Positions 20,991 through 29,164 of a stretch of DNA of 64,000 nt are shown here, in pieces. The stretch comes from Stutzerimonas stutzeri (GTDB lineage Bacteria; Pseudomonadota; Gammaproteobacteria; Pseudomonadales; Pseudomonadaceae). Position numbers and translations under genes: made by a program. The stretch covers positions 3,162,001 through 3,226,000 of the forward strand of contig NZ_CP073105.1 of NCBI RefSeq assembly GCF_018138085.1. Direction: 5' to 3'. The notes under the pieces were generated by a model. The model did no database searches. It was not told where the DNA came from and was given only the letters and a program-made list of their open reading frames with translations. Every line of letters begins with the position of its first letter. The stretch's first letter is position 1.

Positions 20991-22241
20991 ATGTCCTACG
21001 AGTTGTCGTTGAACCTGGCCACCGCCCTCGGCGTCGGCCTGCTGATCGGTACGGAGCGCAGCTGGAGCGGTCGCGGCAATACCGACGGCATGGAGGAACT
21101 GGCGGGCATTCGCACATTCGGCCTCTGCGGGCTGCTCGGTGGGCTCGCGGCACTGAGCGCCGGTCATTTTGGCGCACTCGCCTGGATTGCCGTGTTCGTC
21201 GTGCTGGCCCTGCTGACCATCGCTGGCTACTTGATCGAATCCCGTTCCAACGCCGATTACGGCATGACCACCGAAGTGGCGCTGCTGCTGACGTTCTTGC
21301 TCGGCAGTCTGGCCGTCGTCGAAAGCCGTTTGCTGGCCGCATCCCTTGCCGTTGTGGTGGCCTTGCTGTTGAGCCTGAAAGCGCGCCTGCACGGGGCGTT
21401 GCGCAAGCTCAGCGAGGCCGAACTGAGCGGCGCGCTGAAGCTGCTGTTCATCTCCGTGGTCCTGCTACCGGCGCTGCCCAACGAAGGCTACGGCCCCTGG
21501 CAGGCCTTCAATCCCTATACCACCTGGTGGATGGTGGTGCTGATCGCCGGCATAGGCTTCGCCGCCTACGTCGCCATCCGTCTGTTGGGGACCCGTCACG
21601 GACTGCTGGTCACCGCCCTGCTCGGCGGCATCGTCTCCTCGACTGCGATGACCATCACCCTCGCCCGCCTGGACGCCGAAAAGCTTCGCCCGGCCCTCGC
21701 GGCTGGCCTGCTGGCTACCTCCGCGTTGATGTTTCCGCGAGTGCTTCTTGAAGTGGGACTGATCAACCGCGAGCTGCTGCCGTCGCTGCTGGCGCCCATG
21801 CTGACAGCCGGCTCGATCTATGCCGGCGGCGCCTTCTTCTACTACCTGCGCGCGGCGCAACAGCCGGAGAACGCGGCCGAACCTCCATTGAAGAATCCAT
21901 TCGAGTTGGGCCCGGCGCTGCGCTTCGGCGGCCTGCTGGTGGTCATTCTGTTTGTTGTCGAGGGCGCGCGGCGGCTGTTGGGCGATACCGGTATCTATCT
22001 GGTCTCGCTGCTGTCGGGCCTGACCGACGTGGATGCCATTACCCTGTCGCTGTCCAACAGCGCGCGAACCGACCTGAGCGAGCTGGTTGCGGTTCGCGGC
22101 ATCTTTCTCGCCGCCTTCAGCAACAGCCTGGTCAAGGCCGGGCTGATCCTGCTCATCGGCGGACGCGCCTTGGCGACGCTGACCTTGCCGTTCATGTTCG
22201 GCGGCCTGCTCGCCGGGCTCGCGGTGCTGTGGCTGCTGTGA
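20991..22241 (+). CDS. MgtC/SapB-DUF4010 family membrane protein
   Basis: 416 residues, about 12 membrane segments. The N-terminal third matches the MgtC/SapB domain (ATALGVGLLIGTERSW, then ELAGIRTFGLCGLLGGLAAL), and the rest is the DUF4010 domain (LFISVVLLPALPNEGYGPWQAFNPY...ATALLGGIVSSTAMT-type blocks and LTDVDAITLSLS). Function is unknown; the family is conserved in proteobacteria and may concern ion or envelope homeostasis. Lies 82 nt after the hybrid kinase, so co-transcription is possible but no direct link is known. Convergent with rmuC (12-nt gap). Confidence 0.85.
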   Translation: MSYELSLNLATALGVGLLIGTERSWSGRGNTDGMEELAGIRTFGLCGLLGGLAALSAGHFGALAWIAVFVVLALLTIAGYLIESRSNADYGMTTEVALLLTFLLGSLAVVESRLLAASLAVVVALLLSLKARLHGALRKLSEAELSGALKLLFISVVLLPALPNEGYGPWQAFNPYTTWWMVVLIAGIGFAAYVAIRLLGTRHGLLVTALLGGIVSSTAMTITLARLDAEKLRPALAAGLLATSALMFPRVLLEVGLINRELLPSLLAPMLTAGSIYAGGAFFYYLRAAQQPENAAEPPLKNPFELGPALRFGGLLVVILFVVEGARRLLGDTGIYLVSLLSGLTDVDAITLSLSNSARTDLSELVAVRGIFLAAFSNSLVKAGLILLIGGRALATLTLPFMFGGLLAGLAVLWLL

Positions 22242-22253
22242 GCCGGCCGGTGC

Positions 22254-23729
22254 TCAGTCTTCGGCTTCCTCGAGGGGCGTTTCAGCGCCGGCGCGCTCCA
22301 GCCAGTCGACCGGCAGACGCTTGCTGGCCCGCGCACCCAGCAGCTTCAGCTGCTCGGCACGGCCGACCAGATTGCCGCGCCCGTCGGTGAGCTTGTTGCG
22401 CGCACCGATATAGGCCTTGTCCAGTTGCTGCAGGCGATTGCCGATCTCGTCCAGATCCTGGATGAAAGCAGCGAACTTGTCGTACAGCGCCCCGGCGCGC
22501 TCGGCAATCTCGCGGGCGTTCTGGCTCTGGCGTTCCTGGCGCCAGAGACTGTCGATCACCCGCAGCGTGGCGAGCAGGGTGGTCGGGCTGACGATCACGA
22601 TGTGCTTGCTGTAGGCCTCCTGGAACAATTCCGGATCGCCCTGCAGGGCGGCGGCGAAGGCGGCCTCGATCGGCACGAACAACAGGACGAAATCTAGGCT
22701 CTGCAAGCCTTCCAGGCGCTGGTAGTCCTTGAGCGACAAGCCTTTGAGATGGTTGCGCAAGGACAGCACGTGCTGCTTGAGCGCCAGCGCCCGGCTGGCC
22801 TCATCTTCCGCGCAGGTCAGCGCCTGATAGGCCGTGAGGCTGACCTTGGCATCGACCACCACCTGTTTGTCGCCGGGCAGCTGGATCAACACGTCGGGCT
22901 GGAAGCGCTCGCCGTCGGCGCTCTTCAGGCTGACCTGGGTGTGGTATTCGCGGCCTTTTTCCAGCCCGGCATGCTCGAGTACCCGCTCCAGCACCAGCTC
23001 GCCCCAGTTGCCCTGGGTCTTCTGGCCCTGCAGCGCACGGGTCAGATTGGTCGCCTCGTCGCCCAGCCGCTGATTGAGCTGCTGCAGCCGCTCCAACTCC
23101 CTGGCCAGCGAAAAACGCTCGCGGGCCTCGTGCTGATAGCTCTCCTCGACGCGCTTTTCGAACGCCTGAATGCGCTCCTTCAAGGGATCGAGCAGCTGCC
23201 CGAGGCGTTCCTGGCTGGCGTCGGCGAACCGCTGCTCGCGCTCTTCGAAGATCTTGCCGGCCAGCTCGGCGAACTGCGCTCGCAGTTCGTCACGGGCGCG
23301 CTGGAGGTCTTCCAGGCGCTGCTCGTGGGTTTTCTGCTGTTCGTTGAGTTCGGCACTGACGGCGGCATGGGAGGCGCTCAGCGCGCGCAGCTCGGCTTGC
23401 TGCGCGTCGCGCTCGGCCTGGAGGTCATCGAGGAGTTCGCGGGTTTCCAGCCGCTGGGTCTGCAACCATTCGGTCTCGCGGCGCAGCACCGCCGCCTCGG
23501 CCTGCAGCGCAGCACGCGAGGCCTGCAGCTCGGCGTGCTCCAGGCGACTGGTCTCCAGCTGAGCGCCGAGGCCTTCCTGAGCGAGCATCGCCTGGCTCAG
23601 GCGCTCGTCGAGCAGCGACAACTCGGCCTGTTGCCGGGACAGGCGCCCCTGCATCACAGCGGCCACCGCGGCCAGCAGCATGCAGAGCGCACCAAGCCCG
23701 GCTGATAGATAGAGGGGATCGAGGGGCAT
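22254..23729 (-). CDS. rmuC: DNA recombination protein RmuC
   Basis: 491 residues. One N-terminal membrane anchor (about residues 7-27), a long coiled coil (about 28-230, rich in Q, E, L and R) and the C-terminal RmuC nuclease-like domain with QGNWGELVLERVLEHAGL, QVVVDAKVSLTAY and LLFVPIEAAFAAAL. RmuC limits inversions and recombination at inverted repeats in E. coli. GGAG lies 7 nt before the ATG. The nested inverted repeat at 41872-42502 is the kind of sequence RmuC is thought to affect, but no link is shown. Confidence 0.93.
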   Translation of the reverse strand: MPLDPLYLSAGLGALCMLLAAVAAVMQGRLSRQQAELSLLDERLSQAMLAQEGLGAQLETSRLEHAELQASRAALQAEAAVLRRETEWLQTQRLETRELLDDLQAERDAQQAELRALSASHAAVSAELNEQQKTHEQRLEDLQRARDELRAQFAELAGKIFEEREQRFADASQERLGQLLDPLKERIQAFEKRVEESYQHEARERFSLARELERLQQLNQRLGDEATNLTRALQGQKTQGNWGELVLERVLEHAGLEKGREYHTQVSLKSADGERFQPDVLIQLPGDKQVVVDAKVSLTAYQALTCAEDEASRALALKQHVLSLRNHLKGLSLKDYQRLEGLQSLDFVLLFVPIEAAFAAALQGDPELFQEAYSKHIVIVSPTTLLATLRVIDSLWRQERQSQNAREIAERAGALYDKFAAFIQDLDEIGNRLQQLDKAYIGARNKLTDGRGNLVGRAEQLKLLGARASKRLPVDWLERAGAETPLEEAED

Positions 23730-23818
23730 GGGTTACTCCGGCTGAATTGCCGGGCAGTATAGCCAGCGGACGCGTACCGGTCAGGCCGGACGCTCTGTCA
23801 CGGCCATTCCAGGCAGGA

Positions 23819-24256
23819 TCAGCGTAGGGTGGAAACCCGACGTTTGCCTGGCAGCCCCTGCAGTACGCGCCTTGCCTCGGCAGAGCCCTGGGCCGCAGCC
23901 TGCTCCAGCCAGTGCCGTGCCTTGGTCAGTTCGCGGTACTGGGGCTGGCAATAAAGCTGACCGAGTTCCAGTTGCGCCTGGCAGTCACCCGCACGGGCCG
24001 CTTGACGCAGCAGCTCGAAACCGATGCGCCGATCGCGCTGGCTGTCGCAGTCGGTGCACAGCAGCCGGCCGAGGCGGCTCTGCGCTTCCACCACACCTTC
24101 GCGAGCCGGCTGCTTGAGCATCCGTCCGGCGATTCGTTTGACACTCTTGGTCTGTCCTAGACGCTGGCTGTCCAGCAGCCACAACGCCATGCGCAGAGGC
24201 AGGCGCGGAGTAGAAGTGCTATCGACGGAAGTCGATGCGAGAGGACGCGTTCTCAT
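23819..24256 (-). CDS. Sel1/TPR-like repeat protein
   Basis: 145 residues, basic. The C-terminal half has about two Sel1-like repeats (AQSRLGRLLCTDC...RRIGFELLRQAARAGDCQAQLELGQLY and LTKARHWLEQAAAQGSAEARRVL). No signal peptide. The start is uncertain: ATG at 24256 or GTG at 24262, neither with a clear ribosome site. Sel1 repeats are protein-interaction modules; the partner is unknown. Confidence 0.7.
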   Translation of the reverse strand: MRTRPLASTSVDSTSTPRLPLRMALWLLDSQRLGQTKSVKRIAGRMLKQPAREGVVEAQSRLGRLLCTDCDSQRDRRIGFELLRQAARAGDCQAQLELGQLYCQPQYRELTKARHWLEQAAAQGSAEARRVLQGLPGKRRVSTLR

Positions 24257-24362
24257 GATCACCGAGAGCTTCGGGGGACAAGGGCGCGCACTCTACTCCT
24301 TTTTTCACAGAGTTAAAGTCTTGAAAAATTCAAAAAAAAGCGAACTGACTCACACAAATATT

Positions 24363-24385
24363 TAATCCACAGAACCTGTGGATAA
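24363..24385. promoter_or_regulatory. Inverted DnaA-box pair in an AT-rich gap
   Basis: TGTGGATAA at 24377-24385 is a perfect DnaA box on the minus strand (TTATCCACA). TAATCCACA at 24363-24371 is an 8/9 match in the opposite orientation. Together they form the palindrome ATCCACAG-AAC-CTGTGGAT. They sit in an unusually AT-rich stretch (about 24290-24500) of the 489-nt divergent gap between the Sel1 and ydbH genes. Could be a DnaA-binding or titration site, or simply a hairpin near the Sel1 promoter. Confidence 0.4.
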
Positions 24386-24543
24386 GTCGGTGGAAAACAG
24401 GGTTACAAATTTCCCCAGCGCCTATCACTACTGGCTTTCCGTTAAACTGGCGGTTTTTTCACCAAAGAAAAATTTCTTTATTTTTCAGTGAGTTATTATC
24501 GATCTATGGCGCAAGAGGCTTTGTGTCTGTTTGTCAGAAGCGC

Positions 24544-24572
24544 TTGACAAGGCGCTCCGACGAATGTGTACA
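24544..24572 (+). promoter_or_regulatory. Candidate sigma-70 promoter for ydbH-ynbE-ydbL
   Basis: TTGACA (24544-24549), a 17-nt spacer and TGTACA (24567-24572). The -35 is perfect but the -10 matches only 3 of 6. It lies 174 nt before the ydbH ATG. Confidence 0.3.
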
Positions 24573-24745
24573 AGTCTGGCGCGGGGATTGCGCAAAGGCC
24601 GCAAACGCCAGTGTTCAAGCGGTTTGGGAGACTCTCGCGGGAACCTTTTGCGTGACCGTTGGTCGCTGCTGTCCGACATGGTCTCGGGGTTCGCCAATGG
24701 CCATCGGCGGCTTATGCTGCAACCCCGGACAAGACGGAACCCACC

Positions 24746-27334
24746 ATGACCCGGCTGCGGCAAACCCTGCTGTTTACAGCGCTTGGCGTGCTTCTGACGT
24801 GCCTGCTGCTCGCGTTCTACGCAGCCCTTCGCTGGGATGCCTTCAAGGACGAACAGGGTATCGTCGCGTTCGATATCGATGGCCTGCATTTATCGACGGA
24901 CGGCATCGCGCTGCGACAATTTGTCCTGAAGCAGGAACGCGCCGACGGCGAACGCCTAGCACTGGTCGTCGATGACCTCAGGCTGCGCCTCGACAGCTGG
25001 TGGCACCCCCTGCCGCTGGGCGCCGTGCGGGTGGCACGGGCAAGCGTCGAATGGCAGCCGGCGAACCAGACCGGACCGGCAGATGGCGGCACACCGAGCC
25101 TGCCCGACCGACAGCAATTGCAACGCTGGGCGGGCTGGATCCCCCGCGACGGCCGTATCGACAGTCTGACTCTCGACCTGCCCTGCGCCAGCGGCAGGTG
25201 CAGCGAAACGGGCCAGGTCAGTTGGCAGCACGGTGGCGAAGCGATCTTTCCGGCCGAACTGCACCTCGATCTGCTGCATGGCGAGCATCGCTTGCAACTG
25301 GCCGCCGACGTGCACGAGCAAGGCGCAGACACCCATATCGACCTGCACGTGCTGCTCGACGGAGAACCGCGCCTGAGCGTGCTGAACCAGTTCACGCCTG
25401 GCACCGGGCTGACGCGCTGGCGCGGCGCGCTGAGCCTCAGCGAACTGCCCGAAGCACCCTGGCTGCTGGACTGGCTGGCCGATTGGTTGGCCTACACCCC
25501 ACCGGCACTGCCCGAGTTGCCCGAACAGATGCGCATCGGCGGAGGCTGGACCCTGGATATCGACACGGCGGCGTTTCTTGACGATTTCAGCGTGCAAGAG
25601 GGCGAGTTGCGAATCTCGGCAAACCTGCCCGCGCCCTGGCCGGTGGTGGGTATCGGCCAGGTGCAGGGTCGATTGGACCTCGGCGCGCGCATCGAGACTG
25701 GCATATGGATCCCCACGGAACTGGCGGCTGATCTGAGCCTGCGTCCAAGCGCCGTACGGGTCGCGGACCTCCCGGAGCCACTGCGGCCCAGCGCCGTCAG
25801 CCTGAAAATCGCTCCTGTCACAGCGGACGGCGCCTCGCCAGCGTTGCCGCTGACCCTGCAACTCGAGGCCAGCGGGCCCTCGCCGTTCTCGCTGAACAGC
25901 CGCGTCCTGGTCGAAACCAGCGCTCCCTACCTGACCACATTCAGCGATACCCGGCTGAACCTGCACAGCCCGACGCTCAGCGGGCCGGGGTTTTCCATGC
26001 AGGGCCTCGAAGCGAAGCTGCGCCTTGACGGAACGCTGTCTCAGCAGGCCGCAGCCATCCGGTTCGACAAGGGCTCACGGATCACGGCCGACGGCATGAC
26101 CGTCGCGGCCGAGGCGACGGCCAGCGAGCTGCAGGCGGAGCTGGCCGGGACGGCAATGGAGTTGAGTTTTGCTGACGGCCGGCTCGAGCACTTCGCCGCC
26201 AAGGGCAAGCCCACGCTGACGATCGCTGAACTGAAGCATCCGGCGTTGCGCCCGCAAGCCTGGCGCTGGAGCGGCACCTTCGCGGCGCAGCCATCACGCG
26301 TGGTGCTCGACGGCCCGCTGAGCAACGATGCCGGGCTGACCCTGCCTATGGCGCTGAACTACGACCTCGCCACTGGCACGGCCCGCCTCGATGCCGCCCT
26401 TCCCGAGCTGTTCCTGCGCGCCGGCAACCCGCTGGCGGCGACACTTGCCGACTGGCCTCGCGTGCTGGAACTGAACAACGGCCGGCTGCAGGGCAAGGCG
26501 CACATCGAGGTCCCGGCCAGCGGGCCGCTCGCCGCGTCGGCGTCGCTTACCGCCAAAGGTGTCGGCGGCATCTACGATCGCACCGAACTGAGCGGGCTGG
26601 ACGCCACCTTGTCGCTCATCCTGCAGCGTGATCAATTGCGGCTCGACGTCAAGGAACTGACCGTGCGGGAGGTCAATCCAGGTTTTACCTTCGGCCCGCT
26701 GCACGTGATTGGCGAATACGTCGGCCCGCTGGATGAGCTGGCCCGGGGTCGGTTGGCCTGGCGCGAGGCCGAGGTGCGCCTGCTGGGCGGGCGGCTCTGG
26801 CTGGACCCCGGCGCCGTCGATCTGGCTGCCGCGTCGCAACGGTTGGACGCGCACCTGCGTGGCCTGCAGCTGCCCTTGCTGCTCGAGGCCTACCCGACCG
26901 AGGGGCTGTCCGGAACCGGGGTGATCGACGGTGAATTGCAGCTCCAGCGCAGTGACGCCGGTATCAGTATCGAAAAGGGTTCGCTCAAGGCACGTGAGCC
27001 GGGAGGCGCGTTGCAGTTCCGCTCGGCAAAGATCCAGGCATTGGGCCAGGCCAACCCGGCCATGCGTCTGGTGACCGAAGCCCTGGACGACTTCCACTAC
27101 GCGCTGCTCGCAAGTGACGTGCACTACTCGGCCGATGGCAAGCTCGACCTGGGCCTGCGGCTGCAAGGTCGCAACCCGGCACTGGAAGGCGGCCGGCCGA
27201 TCAACTTTTCGATCAATCTGCAAGAAGACATTCCAGCCCTGCTGACCAGCCTGCAGTTATCCGACCGCGTCAGCGAAACCATTCAGCGACGCGTGCAGGA
27301 ACGGCTCAGATCAGGCACTGTAACCGGACCGTGA
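24746..27334 (+). CDS. ydbH: YdbH-like AsmA-type intermembrane phospholipid transport protein
   Basis: 862 residues (E. coli YdbH has 879). The ATG at 24746 starts one N-terminal membrane anchor (TLLFTALGVLLTCLLLAFYAA); the remainder is a long beta-rich periplasmic chain typical of bridge-like lipid transporters, ending in the YdbH block with GTGVIDGELQL, KSGxx-like repeats and PINFSINLQEDIPALLTSLQLSDRV. In E. coli YdbH, with the lipoprotein YnbE, forms a bridge between inner and outer membranes that supports outer-membrane lipid homeostasis, redundantly with TamB and YhdP. The same two partner genes follow here (gaps 16 and 8 nt), which makes the assignment strong despite low overall similarity. 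Confidence 0.85.
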   Translation: MTRLRQTLLFTALGVLLTCLLLAFYAALRWDAFKDEQGIVAFDIDGLHLSTDGIALRQFVLKQERADGERLALVVDDLRLRLDSWWHPLPLGAVRVARASVEWQPANQTGPADGGTPSLPDRQQLQRWAGWIPRDGRIDSLTLDLPCASGRCSETGQVSWQHGGEAIFPAELHLDLLHGEHRLQLAADVHEQGADTHIDLHVLLDGEPRLSVLNQFTPGTGLTRWRGALSLSELPEAPWLLDWLADWLAYTPPALPELPEQMRIGGGWTLDIDTAAFLDDFSVQEGELRISANLPAPWPVVGIGQVQGRLDLGARIETGIWIPTELAADLSLRPSAVRVADLPEPLRPSAVSLKIAPVTADGASPALPLTLQLEASGPSPFSLNSRVLVETSAPYLTTFSDTRLNLHSPTLSGPGFSMQGLEAKLRLDGTLSQQAAAIRFDKGSRITADGMTVAAEATASELQAELAGTAMELSFADGRLEHFAAKGKPTLTIAELKHPALRPQAWRWSGTFAAQPSRVVLDGPLSNDAGLTLPMALNYDLATGTARLDAALPELFLRAGNPLAATLADWPRVLELNNGRLQGKAHIEVPASGPLAASASLTAKGVGGIYDRTELSGLDATLSLILQRDQLRLDVKELTVREVNPGFTFGPLHVIGEYVGPLDELARGRLAWREAEVRLLGGRLWLDPGAVDLAAASQRLDAHLRGLQLPLLLEAYPTEGLSGTGVIDGELQLQRSDAGISIEKGSLKAREPGGALQFRSAKIQALGQANPAMRLVTEALDDFHYALLASDVHYSADGKLDLGLRLQGRNPALEGGRPINFSINLQEDIPALLTSLQLSDRVSETIQRRVQERLRSGTVTGP

Positions 27335-27350
27335 ACAGGAGAATCCCGCC

Positions 27351-27542
27351 ATGCGGTTGCGCCATTCAATCTGCCTCCTGGCGCTGGCTCTGCTAGCCAG
27401 CGCTTGCACCCCTCGAGTGGAACTGGCCGTGCCCAACGAGCCGATCAATATCAACCTCAACGTCAAGATCGAGCACGAGATCTACATCAAGGTCGACAAG
27501 CAGCTCGATTCCATCATCAACGAAGACAGCGGACTCTTCTGA
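27351..27542 (+). CDS. ynbE: YnbE-like outer-membrane lipoprotein
   Basis: 63 residues. Lipobox LLASAC puts the lipidated cysteine at residue 19, followed by TPRVELAVPNEPININLNVK and IEHEIYIKVDKQLD, the YnbE hallmark. E. coli YnbE is predicted to cap the YdbH groove by beta-strand pairing at the outer membrane. Middle gene of the ydbH-ynbE-ydbL operon. Confidence 0.9.
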   Translation: MRLRHSICLLALALLASACTPRVELAVPNEPININLNVKIEHEIYIKVDKQLDSIINEDSGLF

Positions 27543-27550
27543 GGACTCTC

Positions 27551-27895
27551 ATGAAAAGCTATCTGAAACTCGGCACCCTGCTCATGGCGCTGTGCCTGGC
27601 CCTGCCGGCCGCGGCCATGTCGCTCAACGAAGCCATGGCCGCGCTTGGCCAGGCCAAAGCCAGCGGCCAGCTCGGCGAGAAGCCCGACGGCTACCTGGGC
27701 GTGGTACAGGGCGGCGGTCAGGCCGAAGAGATCGCCAGCCAGATCAACCAGGCCCGGCGGGCTGAATACCATCGCCTGGCGCAGAAGAACGGCATCAGCG
27801 TCAGCGACGTCGAAGCCATCGCCGGCAAGAAAGCCATCGAAAAGACCCCGTCCGGCCAGGTCATCCAGCTGAACGGTACCTGGGTCAAGAAGTAA
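27551..27895 (+). CDS. ydbL: YdbL-like periplasmic protein (DUF1318)
   Basis: 114 residues with a signal peptide of about 21 residues (ALPAAA). The DUF1318 core is visible: LGEKPDGYLGVV near residue 40 and INQARRAEYHRLAQKNGISVSDVEAIAGKKAIE. In E. coli YdbL modulates the YdbH-YnbE interaction in the periplasm. The ATG at 27551, 8 nt after the ynbE stop, has GAGGA upstream, overlapping the end of ynbE. Confidence 0.9.
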   Translation: MKSYLKLGTLLMALCLALPAAAMSLNEAMAALGQAKASGQLGEKPDGYLGVVQGGGQAEEIASQINQARRAEYHRLAQKNGISVSDVEAIAGKKAIEKTPSGQVIQLNGTWVKK

Positions 27896-27904
27896 GCAAG
27901 CACA

Positions 27905-27926
27905 GCGGGGTGCGCGCGCACCCCGC
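27905..27926. terminator. Terminator-like hairpin after ydbL
   Basis: GCGGGGTGC (27905-27913) pairs with GCACCCCGC (27918-27926) around GCGC, 9 nt after ydbL and 12 nt before the end of the convergent cytochrome gene. Only a C/T-rich tail follows, so Rho-independent activity is plausible rather than certain. Confidence 0.55.
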
Positions 27927-27937
27927 CTCTGCTCCCT

Positions 27938-29164
27938 CTAGGGCGTCAGCTCCTCCCGCAAGGCCTTGACGTCGTCCGCCGAAACAGGCGCCGCGGCGTT
28001 GCCCCAACTGTTGCGCACGTAGGTCAGCACATCGGCGATGTGCTGATCGGACATGTTCCAGGCGAACGATGGCATGGCCGGCGCCGTCGGTGCCGCGTCG
28101 GTCCCCACCGCGCGGCTACCGGCCAACACCACCCTGATGAGCGACGTCGCATCACGACTGTTGACCAGCGGCGCCTGCGCCAGCCTGGGGAACAGATTGG
28201 TGATGCCTTCTCCGTCCGGCGTATGGCAGGCCGAGCATTGATCCTCGTAGATCAGCGCCCCAGTGCGCATACGGGCATCGTCTGCCGGGCGCGGCTCGGG
28301 CGCACTCTGCTCGTCGTCACCAAGGCTCTTGAGGTAGGTCGCAACGGCCGCCAGGTCCTCGTCCTTCCAATGCTGGGTGGAGTGTTCCACCGCTTCGGCC
28401 ATCGGTCCGGACGCCATGTCGAAGCGGTTGGCGCCGGTCTTGAGATAGCGAACGATTTCCGCCTCGCTCCAGCGGCCGATACCGGTATGGCTGTTGGCGG
28501 TGATATCCGGTGCCATCCAGCTCTGCAGGTTGCTGCCGGCGAGGAACTCGTCGTCCTTGTCGCCGCCGATCAGGTTCTTCGGCGTGTGGCAGCTGCCGCA
28601 GTGCCCCAGCCCCTGCACCAAGTACGCGCCTCGGTTCCACTCAGCCGACCGCTCCGGGTCCGGCTGGTATTCGCCCTCCTCGAAGACCAGCCAGTTCCAT
28701 GCGATCAGGCTGGTGCGGATGTTGAACGGGAACGGCAGCTGGTTGGTCTCGACCTCGTGCCGGACAGGGTCCAGGGAGTTGAGGTACGCCCAGAGCGCGC
28801 GATTATCCTCACGCGTCACCTTGGTGTAGGCGGTATAGGGCATCGCCGCGTAGAGCCGCTTGCCGCCGCGGGCGTGGCCGTTGGACATGGTGTTCTGGAA
28901 ATCCTCGAACGACCAGCGACCGATGCCGGTGTCCGCATCCGGGGTGATGTTGGCGCCCAGTACCGTGCCGAATGGCGTATCGATCGCCACGCCTCCGGCA
29001 AAGGCCGGCTCGCCGGGCAGCGTGTGGCAGGCCGTGCAGTCGCCGAGCACCGCCAGGTAACGACCACGTGCCACCAGGTCGTAGGAGTCACTGCCATCGG
29101 CAGCCTGCGCCAAGCCGGCGGCGAGGCCGAGCATCCCGACGCATAGAGCGGGAAGAGTCTTCAT
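27938..29164 (-). CDS. Triheme cytochrome c subunit of a membrane-bound FAD dehydrogenase
   Basis: 408 residues with a signal peptide of about 22 residues (GLAQA). Three c-type heme motifs: CTACH (C43), CGSCH (C189) and CSACH (C310). This three-domain layout is the cytochrome subunit of gluconate-2-dehydrogenase and alcohol-dehydrogenase-type complexes, passing electrons to the quinone pool. Its ATG overlaps the stop of the FAD subunit by 4 nt (ATGA), which fixes the start; the frame continues upstream inside that gene but has no separate role. Confidence 0.93.
   Translation of the reverse strand: MKTLPALCVGMLGLAAGLAQAADGSDSYDLVARGRYLAVLGDCTACHTLPGEPAFAGGVAIDTPFGTVLGANITPDADTGIGRWSFEDFQNTMSNGHARGGKRLYAAMPYTAYTKVTREDNRALWAYLNSLDPVRHEVETNQLPFPFNIRTSLIAWNWLVFEEGEYQPDPERSAEWNRGAYLVQGLGHCGSCHTPKNLIGGDKDDEFLAGSNLQSWMAPDITANSHTGIGRWSEAEIVRYLKTGANRFDMASGPMAEAVEHSTQHWKDEDLAAVATYLKSLGDDEQSAPEPRPADDARMRTGALIYEDQCSACHTPDGEGITNLFPRLAQAPLVNSRDATSLIRVVLAGSRAVGTDAAPTAPAMPSFAWNMSDQHIADVLTYVRNSWGNAAAPVSADDVKALREELTP

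Noticed and set aside
24290..24572. Chromosomal origin of replication
   Set aside because: Only two DnaA boxes, and none of the usual oriC neighbours (dnaA, dnaN, rpmH, gidA) are nearby.
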